Shown here: piece after piece, positions 33,222-44,699 of the stretch
Position numbering within the stretch: the stretch's first letter is position 1
Layout of the letters: every line of letters begins with the position of its first letter
NCBI GenBank assembly: GCA_019055375.1
Contig: JAHQIW010007303.1
Location: 266,921-330,920, forward strand
Direction: 5' to 3'
DNA: 64,000 nt
Origin: Parelaphostrongylus tenuis
Lineage: Eukaryota > Nematoda > Chromadorea > Rhabditida > Metastrongylidae
Notes under the pieces: generated by a model
Told to the model about the DNA's origin: nothing
Seen by the model: only the letters and a program-made list of their open reading frames with translations
The model's database searches: none
Translations under genes and position numbers: made by a program

Positions 33222-33366
33222 CTGCAGCAAGATCCTTCCAACAGTTGACGTCTTTTTGCATGCTGCTGAGCGTCGGAATGTGACTCACATCCAATTTGTT
33301 CGACAAACAAGGTCTCTCAATTGAGGAGTAGCTCAGTATTCTAATAGGGATTCCTATATAAGTCAA
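33222..33366 (-). CDS. candidate exon, possible death-fold segment
   Basis: Open minus-strand frame ending at donor CTGCAG|GTACAAAA (33222). The residues LSNKLDVSHIPTLSS and NCWKDLAA resemble the L..LD.......W..LA pattern of death domains (Pelle/IRAK, UNC-5 type). The acceptor and neighbouring exons were not located, so the call is tentative. Confidence 0.25.
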
Positions 33367-33429
33367 TCTTTGCCACAGCTACGTAGAGGTAATGCTCTGG
33401 ATTCTTTCTGATTAGGAGGGAACAAATGA

Positions 33430-34270
33430 AAAACCGATCTCATTCGCTAGAGAAGAACTTTTCATAGGAGTGTTAGTACCTCGAAAGCTGAGACTCGTGG
33501 CTACAGTCTCACGTAGTCGGTTTTTCAAAACACTCCTTTATCATGCTGTAACATTCAAAATAAAACTATGTTTCATGAAATCACTGGTTTCTCCTCTTAT
33601 CTCGTTTATATTTCCTAGACAAAACTCCTTTGTTAGAATTCTAGTAGTCAAGCTACAGCAAGAGCTTCAAGGAGCTCAAAAATGTGTTTGCCTCTGAAAA
33701 GCTCTTTTGACTTTTTGATCTCTCTGGCCTTTTGATTTGTACTTTGAACATCACCGGTTTGAGCTCTTTCTTTAAACTATTTCATAGTAATCATCTGACA
33801 GCGTAGTGTTTGCTGGTTCTCAGTAAGTGCTTATTTCCTAAAAATACGGTTTCGCGGGAGAAAATAAGATCGAATTTTACGTTTTCAGCAGGATTATTTA
33901 CAGGCCATTCGACAAGGCGAGGGCCACGGCAAGTAGAAGGGCATAGGGCGGGTGAGACGGGACAGTCTATATATTGTCAATCAATTCATAATTTTTCATC
34001 CGCTTTGAGAGAAACTTTAGATAAAAAGATTGACTGAGATGCTACGAAAATTACTCTGCACAATGATGCGCTTTTCGGCCTCCAGCTAATTAGACGTGCG
34101 GTAAAATGAAGGCAAAAGGCAAGTGAAGCATAATTTTCGATGTAGATGCTACATCGTTATAAAGGGGTGTTTTGAAAAATTGGCGACGTGAAGCTGTAGC
34201 CTCAAGTCTCAGCTTTCGAATGGTTAGTAGCGAGCCTAAGGAAGATTTCTCTCCTGAGAATCAAATCAGC
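33430..34270. mobile_element. element with inverted termini of about 110 bp
   Basis: The left terminus (about 33440-33560) and right terminus (about 34140-34262) are inverted copies sharing CGAAAGCTGAGACT, GGCTACAG, TTTTTCAAAACAC and CCTTTAT. Interior about 600 bp, no transposase seen. Related ends occur at 40985-41290 and 44520-44680. Confidence 0.55.
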
Positions 34271-34834
34271 TTTTTATTTGCTCTTTCCTAAATAGAAAAA
34301 ACCTTACACTGTTTCTATTTTCGACCAATAACAAAGACACGCAAAAAGAAAAAGATGCTACTGTGACGCACTCTGCAGACTGCTAAAGCTTACTGGTTCT
34401 AGTGAGCATTACTTTATGCTGTGCTTGTATTACTGCCACAAATTATCTACTCAAAATTCGAGATCGATGGCACATTGAACCGTGAACAAAGCAGAAATTA
34501 TATTGCGGCTCGCATGAAAGTGGTAGACTGAAGCAGTATATTACTGGCTCGGATTGAGCATCTTGTTCCACTGTTCCCATTTCACTGCAGTACACTAAGC
34601 ACTCGCGCTTAAACCATTTCTTAAGAGATGTTTTGACTTCAATGCGCATGACGCTAAAATACCATTTGTTTCATTTTTGACACATTACAGTACTGTTAGT
34701 AACAACCTTTATTAAGCAAGATTGAAGCGATTAAAATCTGGAAGTCCTTGCTGACTCTTTGTGTTGAGTCTTTCGCAGTTACCAGTCTCCATTGAGAGTC
34801 CTACAATTTCAAACTCCTTAATCAATACGTTCAT

Positions 34835-35125
34835 GAATGTTGGGTGTGAGTGATATGCAAGACTCAGGACCTCAAACGGAAGTTGAACCTGCGTTCAATC
34901 TTTTTAGGATTGCACGGTAATTACTACGCTACCAAATCCCTTGCTCTGATATCACTCTTTCTGCGGAACAGCATTTCACCAATCATTCGTCGGCGGGTTG
35001 AATTTGGCAAGCACATGTCAACCTCGATAGTACAGTGGTTAGCTGCGCCCCAGCAGCGGTGAAAAGGGTTTTCCACCTCCTCCTGACGCTGCGATGTCTG
35101 CATAACACTCAGCACTCTTGTATAT
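34835..35125. repeat. head-to-head pair of tRNA-like repeats (family S3, composite 3)
   Basis: The minus copy (about 34850-34960, with GCACGGTAATTACTACGCTACC as the degraded head) faces the plus copy (about 35020-35125, CTCGATAGTACAGTGGTTAGC head). Both arms carry the shared ATATCACTCTTTCTG/CAGCATT flank. Third instance of this arrangement. Confidence 0.45.
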
Positions 35126-35302
35126 GCAGTCGTATATCATAACACTACTATAAAAGGGGTAAAATAAAGAACAGCTGTAAAATTCTGAACAACTATCCGA
35201 AATCTTGAGTCCAAAGATGTTTAGGATTGAAATAGTTCACATGTCTATGATAAACCAAGTCTCATCTATGAATGTGCAAAGTTTACAAGTCTTTTGCTAA
35301 CA

Positions 35303-35851
35303 GGTTGTAAAAGTTATGTGAAAAGGAAGTAAAACATTTATTAATGCACCTATTACACCCGAACAAAGACAAAACTGATAGTCAAAGTACTTCTCTTCAA
35401 CTTCAAGCACTTCCTGCCACTTGTCTGGCAAAACATCGACTCCGCGAGCATGAAATTCCGATTCTGCTATTGAATAAGTGAATGATCGAATTGTGCAATT
35501 CAATATCGGCACAAAACTTTTTGTCGCCCAACTAGTGCTACCTTGAAGGAAACCTTCTTCACCTTTTTCAGACTTTTTGACTCACCTGTGCACTGTACTT
35601 TTGCTATCTGTGTCTTCACCCAAAGCCAGATTGATGCGTTAACTTGACACCGTTGCATTTGAACCCAGCAGCCATTCGTGCAGTATCAACAACCTAATTT
35701 GCTCGCGTATTAACTCTGTATTGGAACAAATAGATAAATTATATACCAATCAACGCGGGAGAAGACAGGCTTTAAAATGAGCCCAAAATTCCAAAAATTG
35801 GCCGACACCTAAAAATGTTGCAAGTATTTTCTCAGAAGTTTTTCCTCAATC
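35303..35851 (-). mobile_element. internally deleted mariner, copy 2 (549 bp)
   Basis: Left end CA|GGTTGTAAAAGTTATGTGAA and inverted right end before TA (35852-35853). The minus strand has the N-terminal remnant (GAGCAAATTAGGTTGTTGAT) and a C-terminal remnant FHARGVDVLPDKWQEVLEVE, typical of the mariner C-terminus. The junction of N- and C-terminal parts lies at the same place as in copy 1. Confidence 0.75.
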
Positions 35852-36279
35852 TATTAGACAGGAAGACGTAGCGTGGAAAGTACTGGAACGTGTACATTGT
35901 TGGCCCAACAATTGCTTCTTCTTGACAACCATTTATGATTTAAATAGCTAAGTACGGCGTATGTCCAGGCTCTGAAGAGAGCGGTATCACCGAAACGTAA
36001 CGTTATATACCAAACTTCTATTACTATTACTGCTACTACAAGATCTCTTACCAACAGCGGGTCAGCTAAAAAGGATAAGTCCTTTAGATTTACGAAGTGG
36101 TTTTTAAGAATATGCGATTAATTTAGCTAAGAATAAAGTCCTAATCACAGAAACAGTACAACTTTGTGGCTCGGAAGGGTATTCGCCACCTTATTCACAG
36201 TTGATGATGCCACGACAACAGGACATCCTTACTGACTTTTTCTTAATGCCATGGACAAAAATGCCAGACTACTACTCAG

Positions 36280-36364
36280 TTTGATCCTGCCGGACGGGCA
36301 GCGAGAAGTGAACCTTCAGATACACGTTGTAGCCCGATACTCAAGAAACTGTCATGCTGACGAG
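36280..36364 (+). CDS. candidate exon, unidentified
   Basis: Acceptor CTACTACTCAG (to 36279) and strong donor GACGAG|GTAAGC. Encodes LILPDGQREVNLQIHVVARY and about 8 more residues in one open phase. No family is recognised and no partner exon was found. Confidence 0.3.
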
Positions 36365-36449
36365 GTAAGCCATTGGACAAGGGCGGGGGGAGCTGTTCTC
36401 AATATCGTTAACAAATGGCAAACATCAAACCATAGAAACCAATATTGAG

Positions 36450-38560
36450 AAATGAATGACTTTTTTGCAGTGCACAGTAATATCATATAATACACAACGA
36501 AGAAAGTTTTATCCACATGATTACTTCAATACTGTCACTTCCTAATGTATTATGAAGGCTGTATCACCTATATATCACCTTTATCATGTCTATTTGAGCA
36601 AGCGCTAAATGTCCTACTCGTCTCTTAGAGAGATAAGATTAATTCAGTGGAACCCTCACGACGAAAATTATACCATTATTTGTGGGTAATCCTTATACTA
36701 TGCAACTGACATTACATAATATTCCGTCACTTATGAATTTTTTACAGCATGGTCTTTCAGAATCACATTGCATCTTTCTGACAATATGACGCGATCCCTC
36801 AACTTTCAAATCACCTATGATCTTGACCTGATTCTTTTGGTACAAATTTATGGCCGCGGTAACTTCTATATGTATAGTAACAGTAATCGGACTTTAAAAA
36901 AAAATCGGAAGTCGAGCAGGTTTCACACATCCAAACTGTACACTTAGCAAATTTCGTCAATGCAATTCAATTCATAGCGAGTTTTTTGTGTCTTGTAGAA
37001 ACGTCTTGTTGCAACACAGTGCAGCTTTGCTACCCATACAAATCTCGGTAACGGAACATAACGAGATAATGAATAAAATGAGAGAGATTTTGGAAAGGAA
37101 AGTATGCGAGCATGACTGATCGTTTGTTGCATGATGAGGTATGCTACGTCGTGTGAGGTGTCGAAGGAATCCCTCAATTCTTTGCTGCCACGCTCGCTTT
37201 GATTATCATTGTTGTTTGTTGGAGAGACTTGATGCGTATGTTCAGCACCGGTCTGCGAGATTGTGCATTCCGTTGAATGCGCTACTGCGTGCTCCTTTTG
37301 AATTTTTTTGGCTTCCGCTGTCTATTATATTAGCAAGATTCAGCAGCCTATATGAGGCTGCCTTGTACTGGTTTTGGCAGAGCAATGCCAATAAAAAAAG
37401 GTACAAGAAATGGTCTGGCTTGATGAATTATAAGGACGCGCTCTTGATCCAGAATTTGGATGCATGTTTTGCTGGTATAACTACTTACGACAGCTTACTT
37501 CAGTGCGCGCAAATCTAGTACGGAATTCTTGATGTTGAAGAGCCAAAGAGATTCATTAGTTCGGAGGAGAGGTTGATTCGAGCTTTGGGTGCACCTCTAC
37601 TTCACCACATGCGCTCGTTTGTTATCAACGGATAGAATGATGTATTTTATGCCAAATATACTGGTGGTTATGATGACTTCTTCCTAGATATTTGTCGCAT
37701 CAGTTTGCCAGAGGCAATTCTGAAATGTTTTCAGCCATCTCAATAGCTTACTTGTAGTTGACGTACATGATATAATCCGAAAAATTCATTCGCACCCACA
37801 GTGTATGACAGAACTTCATGAAGTATAACGCACTGTATCAAGTAACTTAGTGGTATAAAGACAAGAATCCGCTACAATACTCCAATCTTTGCCTCTAAAG
37901 TGCCCCTACCGCCTATCCACAGCTTGGGAAACAGGCCTTCGACCTTATGGACTGACCAATTTGACAAATCTAACATGACTTTGATGATTCAAGATTATAG
38001 CTATCATATGACCTTTAGGAAATTTGCTTTTGTACGGAAAAAGGCTTTTGTTTACAAGAAATGATCTTCACGAACATTCCTGTCTCCAACACAAGCTAAA
38101 CTTTAACTTCTTTGATCTTCCAAAATTAGCCCACTAAGCTTTGTGTCTCTAGACAATGAAATGAGTGATCAATATTATAAATTATTATCATCCTACGATG
38201 TGATTGGGCCTTCATTGCGCCATCATTAGATGTTTGAGCTTTATGTGTATCGAAACACAAGTAGATGCTGGTCGCCCAATGATGATTAGAAGAGATTACC
38301 ATTTTGAAACAGGACAATTTACTCTACTTTTTCTTTTTACACAACACGTCATCACGTCTTAACTGTGCGTCCTAGCAGTTCTTGCAACCAAATCGTTTAC
38401 TCACATGCATCATCGACAATGACGTCCTACCTTTGCGTGCTGGTTCGACTGCTGCTGTAAAGTTTCGTATTCTTCATGAAAAAGACGTAAAATACTGATC
38501 CTGCAAATGACGTGATCTCGAAAGATCCCAAGCACGTCCCGTGATGGGATTCGTTAATTG
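36450..38560. other. no confident gene
   Basis: A plus-strand frame at 37141-37518 (125 codons) contains a hydrophobic stretch (FEFFWLPLSIILARF) but no recognised motif, no clear splice signals and no homologous partner. Otherwise nothing seen. Confidence 0.35.
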
Positions 38561-38574
38561 ATTTCAAGACAATG

Positions 38575-38670
38575 TTAAGATAAGGTGTCGAACCAGCAAT
38601 TCATTTCCTGGTAGTCTTCTCACCAGTAACTCTGCTAGACCAGCCTGCTGTGGCAAAGTAGCTGTTTCGC
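38575..38670 (-). repeat. tRNA-like repeat head
   Basis: The minus strand reads GGTCTAGCAGAGTTACTGG and later GGTTCGACACC, A- and B-box-like at tRNA spacing. The acceptor stem does not pair convincingly; probably a SINE head. Confidence 0.4.
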
Positions 38671-39582
38671 CCCTACCCAAAGTGTTGAGATAAGAACAAA
38701 ACTGAAAAACTGGGGTAGTTTTGAATCCGTGATTATCACTTCTAGTATCACTGCGTTTTGAACCGTATTATTAAGACCCTCTCTCTATATTTTAGGCCGT
38801 GTTCCAACGTTTTAGGTGATTCTCACCAATCACCTTTCAACGAGATTGTTTTAAAGAGCAAAAGTCGGAGTAAACCTCAGTTGAGCCACAATCTGAAAAA
38901 CGGTTCTTTGCAGTTAAAGTAGGTCCACAGCGATTTGTGCTCTCTGAAAATCCCAATGAGAGGTGATCGACGGCAGCTTGAACCCAGTTACGCTGATAGA
39001 TATCAGATATTTGTAATCAACAAGATTTTTTTCATTTGAGCACTTTTAATAGTTCTGTGATGTTACGAATGCATAATCGATAATGTTGAGAAGGAGCAAA
39101 TAAATCTTAGAAGAATATTGATTCCGCATTGGTCAATTTCTAACTGCACGGACTCAAAGCTATTCAGGTACATCCGTCACATGCTAAAGCTGCTGTTCTG
39201 AGCATCAGTGATGCTGTACACGAAGTGGATCCGAGGAGAGAAAGCCAAAGCGATACCACTGTAGAATTTCTTTTTGTTTTGTTTTTTAGCTGTTTTTTTT
39301 CTTTGGTAAAAACATATCTGAATGGCGATTCATCAACACTCATGAAAATACGCACACACTAATAATTTCCACACATGATTCAAGGAAAACCGAAAATCAA
39401 AATTTTCAATACATTCAAGATTTATCCTCCTTTTGACTAAATGGTGTTTGTGGGTGTGAGATACTCTGCTCAAATAACAGTTATCTGCTTTTTCTTTTCT
39501 GGAACTGTCTAATACCTTCGCACTAAATTCTCAGCGCTTCTTCGCTTCGCCAATTTTTCTGAATCGATTAAGATTTTCTTAG

Positions 39583-39710
39583 GCATGAACTACTCGAAAA
39601 ATGAAGCTTCACATGGAAAACGCCTGTGTTTATCGCGGTCACAGTTCCCGGCGTGTTATATTGCCTTTACATGCAGAGAGAAGACGCTGTGGAGAGAAGT
39701 GCTGAAATTT
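39583..39710 (+). CDS. candidate exon, unidentified
   Basis: Acceptor GATTTTCTTAG and strong donor AAATTT|GTAAGTAT. The frame MNYSKNEASHGKRLCLSRSQ continues 22 more residues to the donor. A second possible plus-strand exon ends at a GTATTG donor near 39961 but its phase does not fit directly. No family recognised. Confidence 0.3.
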
Positions 39711-40214
39711 GTAAGTATATCTCTGTCAATTATAATTGGGCCTCTTCGACAGACTGGACTGCGCGTTGGTAAAGTCTCACTTCATCTTTGTTGCATGCTC
39801 CAGCTATTCACAGCACGTCCCACTCACTCAGAGTACGCGTAAAGCACCACATAATCATAGGAGTATTTTTGCTCTATTTTTTGTGGCCATAGCTAATGGT
39901 ACAGCATTAAAATCGGTTTCGGCTAGGAAAAGTCTGAAATATCTGCATGCCTTCTACAAGGTATTGGTAACGTTATTTTTGCCTGTTGTAAGCAATTACT
40001 ACGCTGCCCCTTTCCCTCATGCACATTCCAATCATTTAAGAAGCATTCTTAGTAATACAACGTGCAAGATGATCTTTGCACGCATAGGAACACAATCTGT
40101 CGTTGAAGTGACTGCGAATATACAGCATTAATCAACCCGGCTTTGCAGAGTGTTGGAATATAGCCTTTAATTCCATAAGCGTCATCTCAAGTTACTTCGA
40201 ATGCTCCATATATT

Positions 40215-40290
40215 ACCTAGAGATCGAACAGATGTCGACCTTTGCAACACTTCCGCGCTCTAACCAACCATGGCAAGATAGTTGATGATA
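40215..40290 (-). repeat. tRNA-like repeat head
   Basis: The minus strand has GGTTGGTTAGAGCGCGGAAG and later CTGTTCGATCTC, A- and B-box-like. Likely a SINE head fragment. Confidence 0.35.
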
Positions 40291-40984
40291 AAGTTCCTTC
40301 TTTACGTGACCGGCAGATTAACCCATCCCGTAATCAAACAGCATCCACGGCGGCATGACGACCGTGTGGGCACTATGATGTCTATATTGAGTCATTGGGC
40401 TCCATAGTTTCTTTTGCCATAAGAAATATCTTCATGAAACAGCTGAAAGAAAGGAGACCGAAAGAGGATGGGTGTAAGCCAATGGTGCATTCTCCGAAAT
40501 TAATAAATTTCAAACTGACTGCATCATGAACGAGTTCATCGCGTGGCGATAGGCTTTTAAAAAAGAAATTTTTTGAAAATAAGCTGCATAAATCTATTGA
40601 CCTAGTACATATTATTTGGTAGCAGGTGTGTAGTTGACGCCAGAAATATGATAAATAATTGTTGATTTTCTACTTTGAGCAAAACACGAGGTGTTACAAT
40701 AAACTTTATTCACAGCTGACGTTTCGGCAGTTCGCCTTCTTCAGAGCCTGGAAAGGTCAAATTGTCTGCAATCCAATCAGTTAAACGCCTCTACGCCAAA
40801 TTCGGAGGAGCGAGACGATTCTGTCAGATTGAAGAATAGCGGCGAGCTCACCGTAGATGAAAGTTATACTGCTGCATCGTCGTCCTGAATTTTGCGTGTT
40901 TAGTCGACAGATGCGAATCTGAGTTGAACACAGCTCTTGTATGTCCGTATTAACGTTATCTAATGCGAGGTGTGAAAACAAAGT

Positions 40985-41290
40985 TTTCTATCTCGCACAG
41001 CGCTATCAAAAGAGCTTCTCCAAAAAGCAAGCATATTTTGGAGTTCTTCGACACTTGTGCTATCGAAAGATTGCTAGCAGTACGAAGAAGTTTTTTGTCT
41101 AGCGAAATATAAGCGAGATAAGAAAAATTTGCGCGGGTCTTACAAAATATAATCTTATTTTGGATTTCACACCGTTATAAAAGGGTGCCTCGAAAAAGCG
41201 GCTACATGGGGGCAGTAGCCAGATATTGGAGCTCGCGAATGATTACTGACACTGCATGAAAGGTTCTTGTACTGCGACTAGTGTCGAATA
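40985..41290. repeat. terminus of the inverted-termini element family
   Basis: Aligns with the right end and subterminal part of the 33430-34270 element (CCGTTATAAAAGGGTG, GGCTACATG...GCAGTAGCC, TCGCGAATGATTACTGACAC). The other end is not adjacent. Confidence 0.45.
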
Positions 41291-41514
41291 TTTTGTCCTT
41301 TTATATTCAAAAAATACCGATTTTTTTAGGATTTCAAATTACACGACATGCACGTAGCATAGTACTTGAGAGCGTCTTAATGCAAGCGCGTTGGCTCCAT
41401 CGCGCTTCTCGGGCTCACGAAACCTTCTGTTATCACTCAGACGGAAAATTAGTATTGCAACTCTTTTGAGACAGTAACAGTGTTGGTTTGAGGCATCACT
41501 AGGCCCTTCATGTC

Positions 41515-41640
41515 TTTGTATAAGTTAGACATGCACTCAATCGTGTATACGATGCTAAGATTGGAGGCGAATGCATAGTTTAACTCTAAAAGATTGGCCA
41601 ACGTCGCCAGCTTTATTTTGTCTTATCCTCTATGACAGTT
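41515..41640 (+). repeat. degraded SINE S1 3' fragment
   Basis: Contains GGAGGCGAATGCATAG.TT and GATTGGCCAACGTCGCCAGC, weak matches to the end of S1. Confidence 0.3.
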
Positions 41641-42203
41641 CACTGCCAAAAGCAAAACATCTTTAGGATTGTTAGGCGCGTGACAAATTGAAGCGAAAAA
41701 TCTAATTAGGTTGCTCCATAAGTTTTGGCACTATAGCAAAAAAAGTTAAGTTGCGAGGGTGATTGATATACCAGACTGCTCTTTCGAGCTTTGAACTGCG
41801 CAGACTTTCCTTTCTTCCTAGCCGTACTTTCCGCAAGTGCATCATCACCCTCAGCTTCATTAAGTTTTATAGTAAATTTTTCGAGATAATGTCACTATTA
41901 CCGATTCGGGAAATTTTAGCACAGATAGATGTACGGATGGGTGAATAGACGAATGAGTGAAGTATCGCTGTCCTCATGCATTTTAAGCTGAATTATGGCC
42001 AAATTAACAGTGAAGTGCGAAAAAAGTTGCGGACTTTGCGATCAGTGCGGATTTGGCCAAATAGCCAAAACGCATCCGAAAACGCCTCGAAGTCGCGATT
42101 ATAAGCAGTTATAGCAAAAGTCTCACGCAGGGTCCCCATTTAATTGACAGCCGGATTAAGTCGGCTCTCACTCGACTCAACCCCAAGCCGGTATTAGAGA
42201 AGT

Positions 42204-42502
<299 letters not shown>

Positions 42503-42896
42503 TGACTAAACCGGAAGCCTAAGCCAAGCTTAAGCCTCTGCATAAGCCTAAGCCACATACAAAATAAGAATGCAAAAAGAATAAAAATAGTTGCCGATTT
42601 GTCGTTTCGGCTAAAATGGTCTTCGGACATGAATCAAGAACTTGTTTTTCGACCACACTGCCCTTATACAAAAATCCTGAGTTTGTAACCGCTTTTCTAC
42701 ACTAATGGTAAGAATACTATCCAAAGAACATGGCCCGCGCTGTGCCTTATGATCTGGGAAATTTAATTTAGTCAAGTGCGATCTCTTTCAGCACATGCCA
42801 GACTTCGTTTCAAAGTTGTATTATGAATTTGGTACAATACCGAGTTTGAACATATTGCCATTAACAAAATACTCCCTAGTAACTGAATCGCCAATC

Positions 42897-43184
42897 GGGC
42901 GAGTGCAGCGCAGAGCTTAGAAGCGCCCTACGACATACGTGGTCGATGGTTCGATCCCACGCCCAAGGATCATCAAACTTTCCAACCCTGTGGGATGGCA
43001 AGTTGGAAACAGACTTGCCTGAGTGGATAGCAGCCGGTTTAGATACGTTGGTAGGTTATTGCGAGTCATTGTTAAGGCCACAAGTGCATCCTACCACCTT
43101 AAACGATGTTCGATAAAGTCGAATTGCAAGTGCATCTCCCAGTGATTGATCAACGCCGAGAGCACTATCATCTTCGTTAAATAG
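42897..43184 (+). repeat. tRNA-derived SINE (family S1, copy d)
   Basis: Head GGGCGAGTGCAGCGCAGAGC and B-box CGATGGTTCGATCCCACGCC, S1 body with GAGTCATTGTTAAGGCCA and GATTGATCAACGCCGAGAGC. More diverged than copies a and b. Confidence 0.65.
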
Positions 43185-43462
43185 ACAGTTCCGCCCTGTT
43201 GCGACAATATTCAACCGCTATTTCTTACATCCATTGATTTAGTAATACATTTCGCGAAATAAAGGAGATTTGAATCCTTAGAGCTGTAGCAAACTCATGC
43301 ATCAAAAATCCTATCCGTCACTCTGATTCGAAAATCAGACACTACTAAAGACTTAGCCATAGTTCTAAGTTTCTCGAACTATGAAGTAACACCTTAAAAA
43401 CGTTGAGAAAAATGATGAAAGTCACATAATGTGGGACGAACGCGGCCGCTAGTTCATCTGAT

Positions 43463-43655
43463 GGGGAGGATGACGTGGTCCAGTGCTTAGCGATACTCAG
43501 CGTGGAGTTGCCCACGGAACGCCTCCGCCTGGCTATGCTCGGGATTGCAAATCGATCTATCTTACCAATATTCTACCACTTTCGTGAAGATGAAATCCTC
43601 AAACAAGAGGTGAAAGCGAGGAGACGAGGAATGCCAGAGTACTGAGATTATCATG
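43463..43655 (+). repeat. SINE S2, diverged copy d
   Basis: Starts GGGGAGGATGACGTGGTCCAG; shares CGGGATTGCAA, ATTCTACCACTTTCGTGAAG and the end GGAATGCCAGAGTACTG with S2 copies. The head boxes are damaged. Confidence 0.5.
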
Positions 43656-44071
43656 GTAAAAAGTGTGATATGGTTTAAATAACGTAATGAAGGTTAAAGT
43701 CATGAGGTGGCCAAAAATTCTCATAAAGAATAGTACACGGAAGAGCAATGTTCTGCTGTAATACTTCAAATTCATCTTATTATGAGATCGAAGTATGAGC
43801 GTGGTGTCATGCTGAATTGAGGCTAAGGTCTGTTCATCAGAAATTATCGATCGCTTAGAATCAGAGGCGATGTCCTGAAAAACGAATGGGTCAGAGAGGC
43901 GCCGTTACTCAGAGAGAACAAAGGTGAAGCAACGACCACTAAGCTCGAAGGGAAATCTGTTACTAAGGAATTGATGTAAGAATGTCCGGTAGTTCATACG
44001 CATACTGAAACACCTAAACGTTTTTCTGAACTTTCCTTTGCATATCGTCGTGATGAATAGAACCACACTTA

Positions 44072-44228
44072 GGGCTCGCGTGGCGCTGTAAGCTGCTCTA
44101 CGACACACATACACGTAAACGATGGTTCAATCCCCTGCCTATGGCCCCATCAAGCCTTCAATCCCTCGGAGGTCAGTGAATTGGGATTAAACTTGCCTGC
44201 GAGAATAGCATCAGTGACTTCAAAGATC
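44072..44228 (+). repeat. SINE S1, truncated copy e
   Basis: Head GGGCTCGCGTGGCGCTGTAAG, B-box CGATGGTTCAATCCCC, then CCATCAAGCC and CAATCCCTCGGAGG. The 3' half is missing. Confidence 0.55.
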
Positions 44229-44519
44229 AATAGAAGAGCTTTCTTTATCCTTACTAAACCTCACTAAAAAGATTATAAGAAGATGGTTATGCAAGCTCAT
44301 AAGATTTCAGATTAGTAATAAAAAACTCAAAATTCTCACTGAGAAGCCACGAATGTGGCTAAACCGGCAACGATTGAAAAGGCCTGATGTAAGGAGAATT
44401 AGGAACAATGAAACATAGGCCAAAACGGCGGCTACATTGTAAGCTGAACAATTATTTAAGGTAACCTGAAGAGCTGCAAAGCTCATTACTAAGCTCTTCT
44501 TCGGATTTTGATGCTGTTT

Positions 44520-44680
44520 TGGATCTAGCGGCTATCCGCAAGCGAATGAAGAAACAATCCCTTTCGCTGAACGAGAATTTCTCATAAAGTGTTACTAATC
44601 ATTTGAAAGCTCAAATCTGTGGTAAGTGCTGTATGGGCTCGCCTTTTTTTTTTGCGAAGCACGTCGCCGCTTGCTTTTAA
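44520..44680. repeat. left-type terminus of the inverted-termini element family
   Basis: Aligns with 33440-33530 (CTTTCGCTGAACGAGAATTTC, GTGTTACTAATCATTTGAAAG). A solo end; no matching right end nearby. Confidence 0.4.
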
Positions 44681-44699
44681 TTTTATCACGCTTATGTTC

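Noticed and set aside
41700..41760. A mariner-end-like string TTAGGTTGCTCCATAAGTTT
   Set aside because: No inverted partner end and no transposase remnant could be found within 1.5 kb, so an element cannot be supported.
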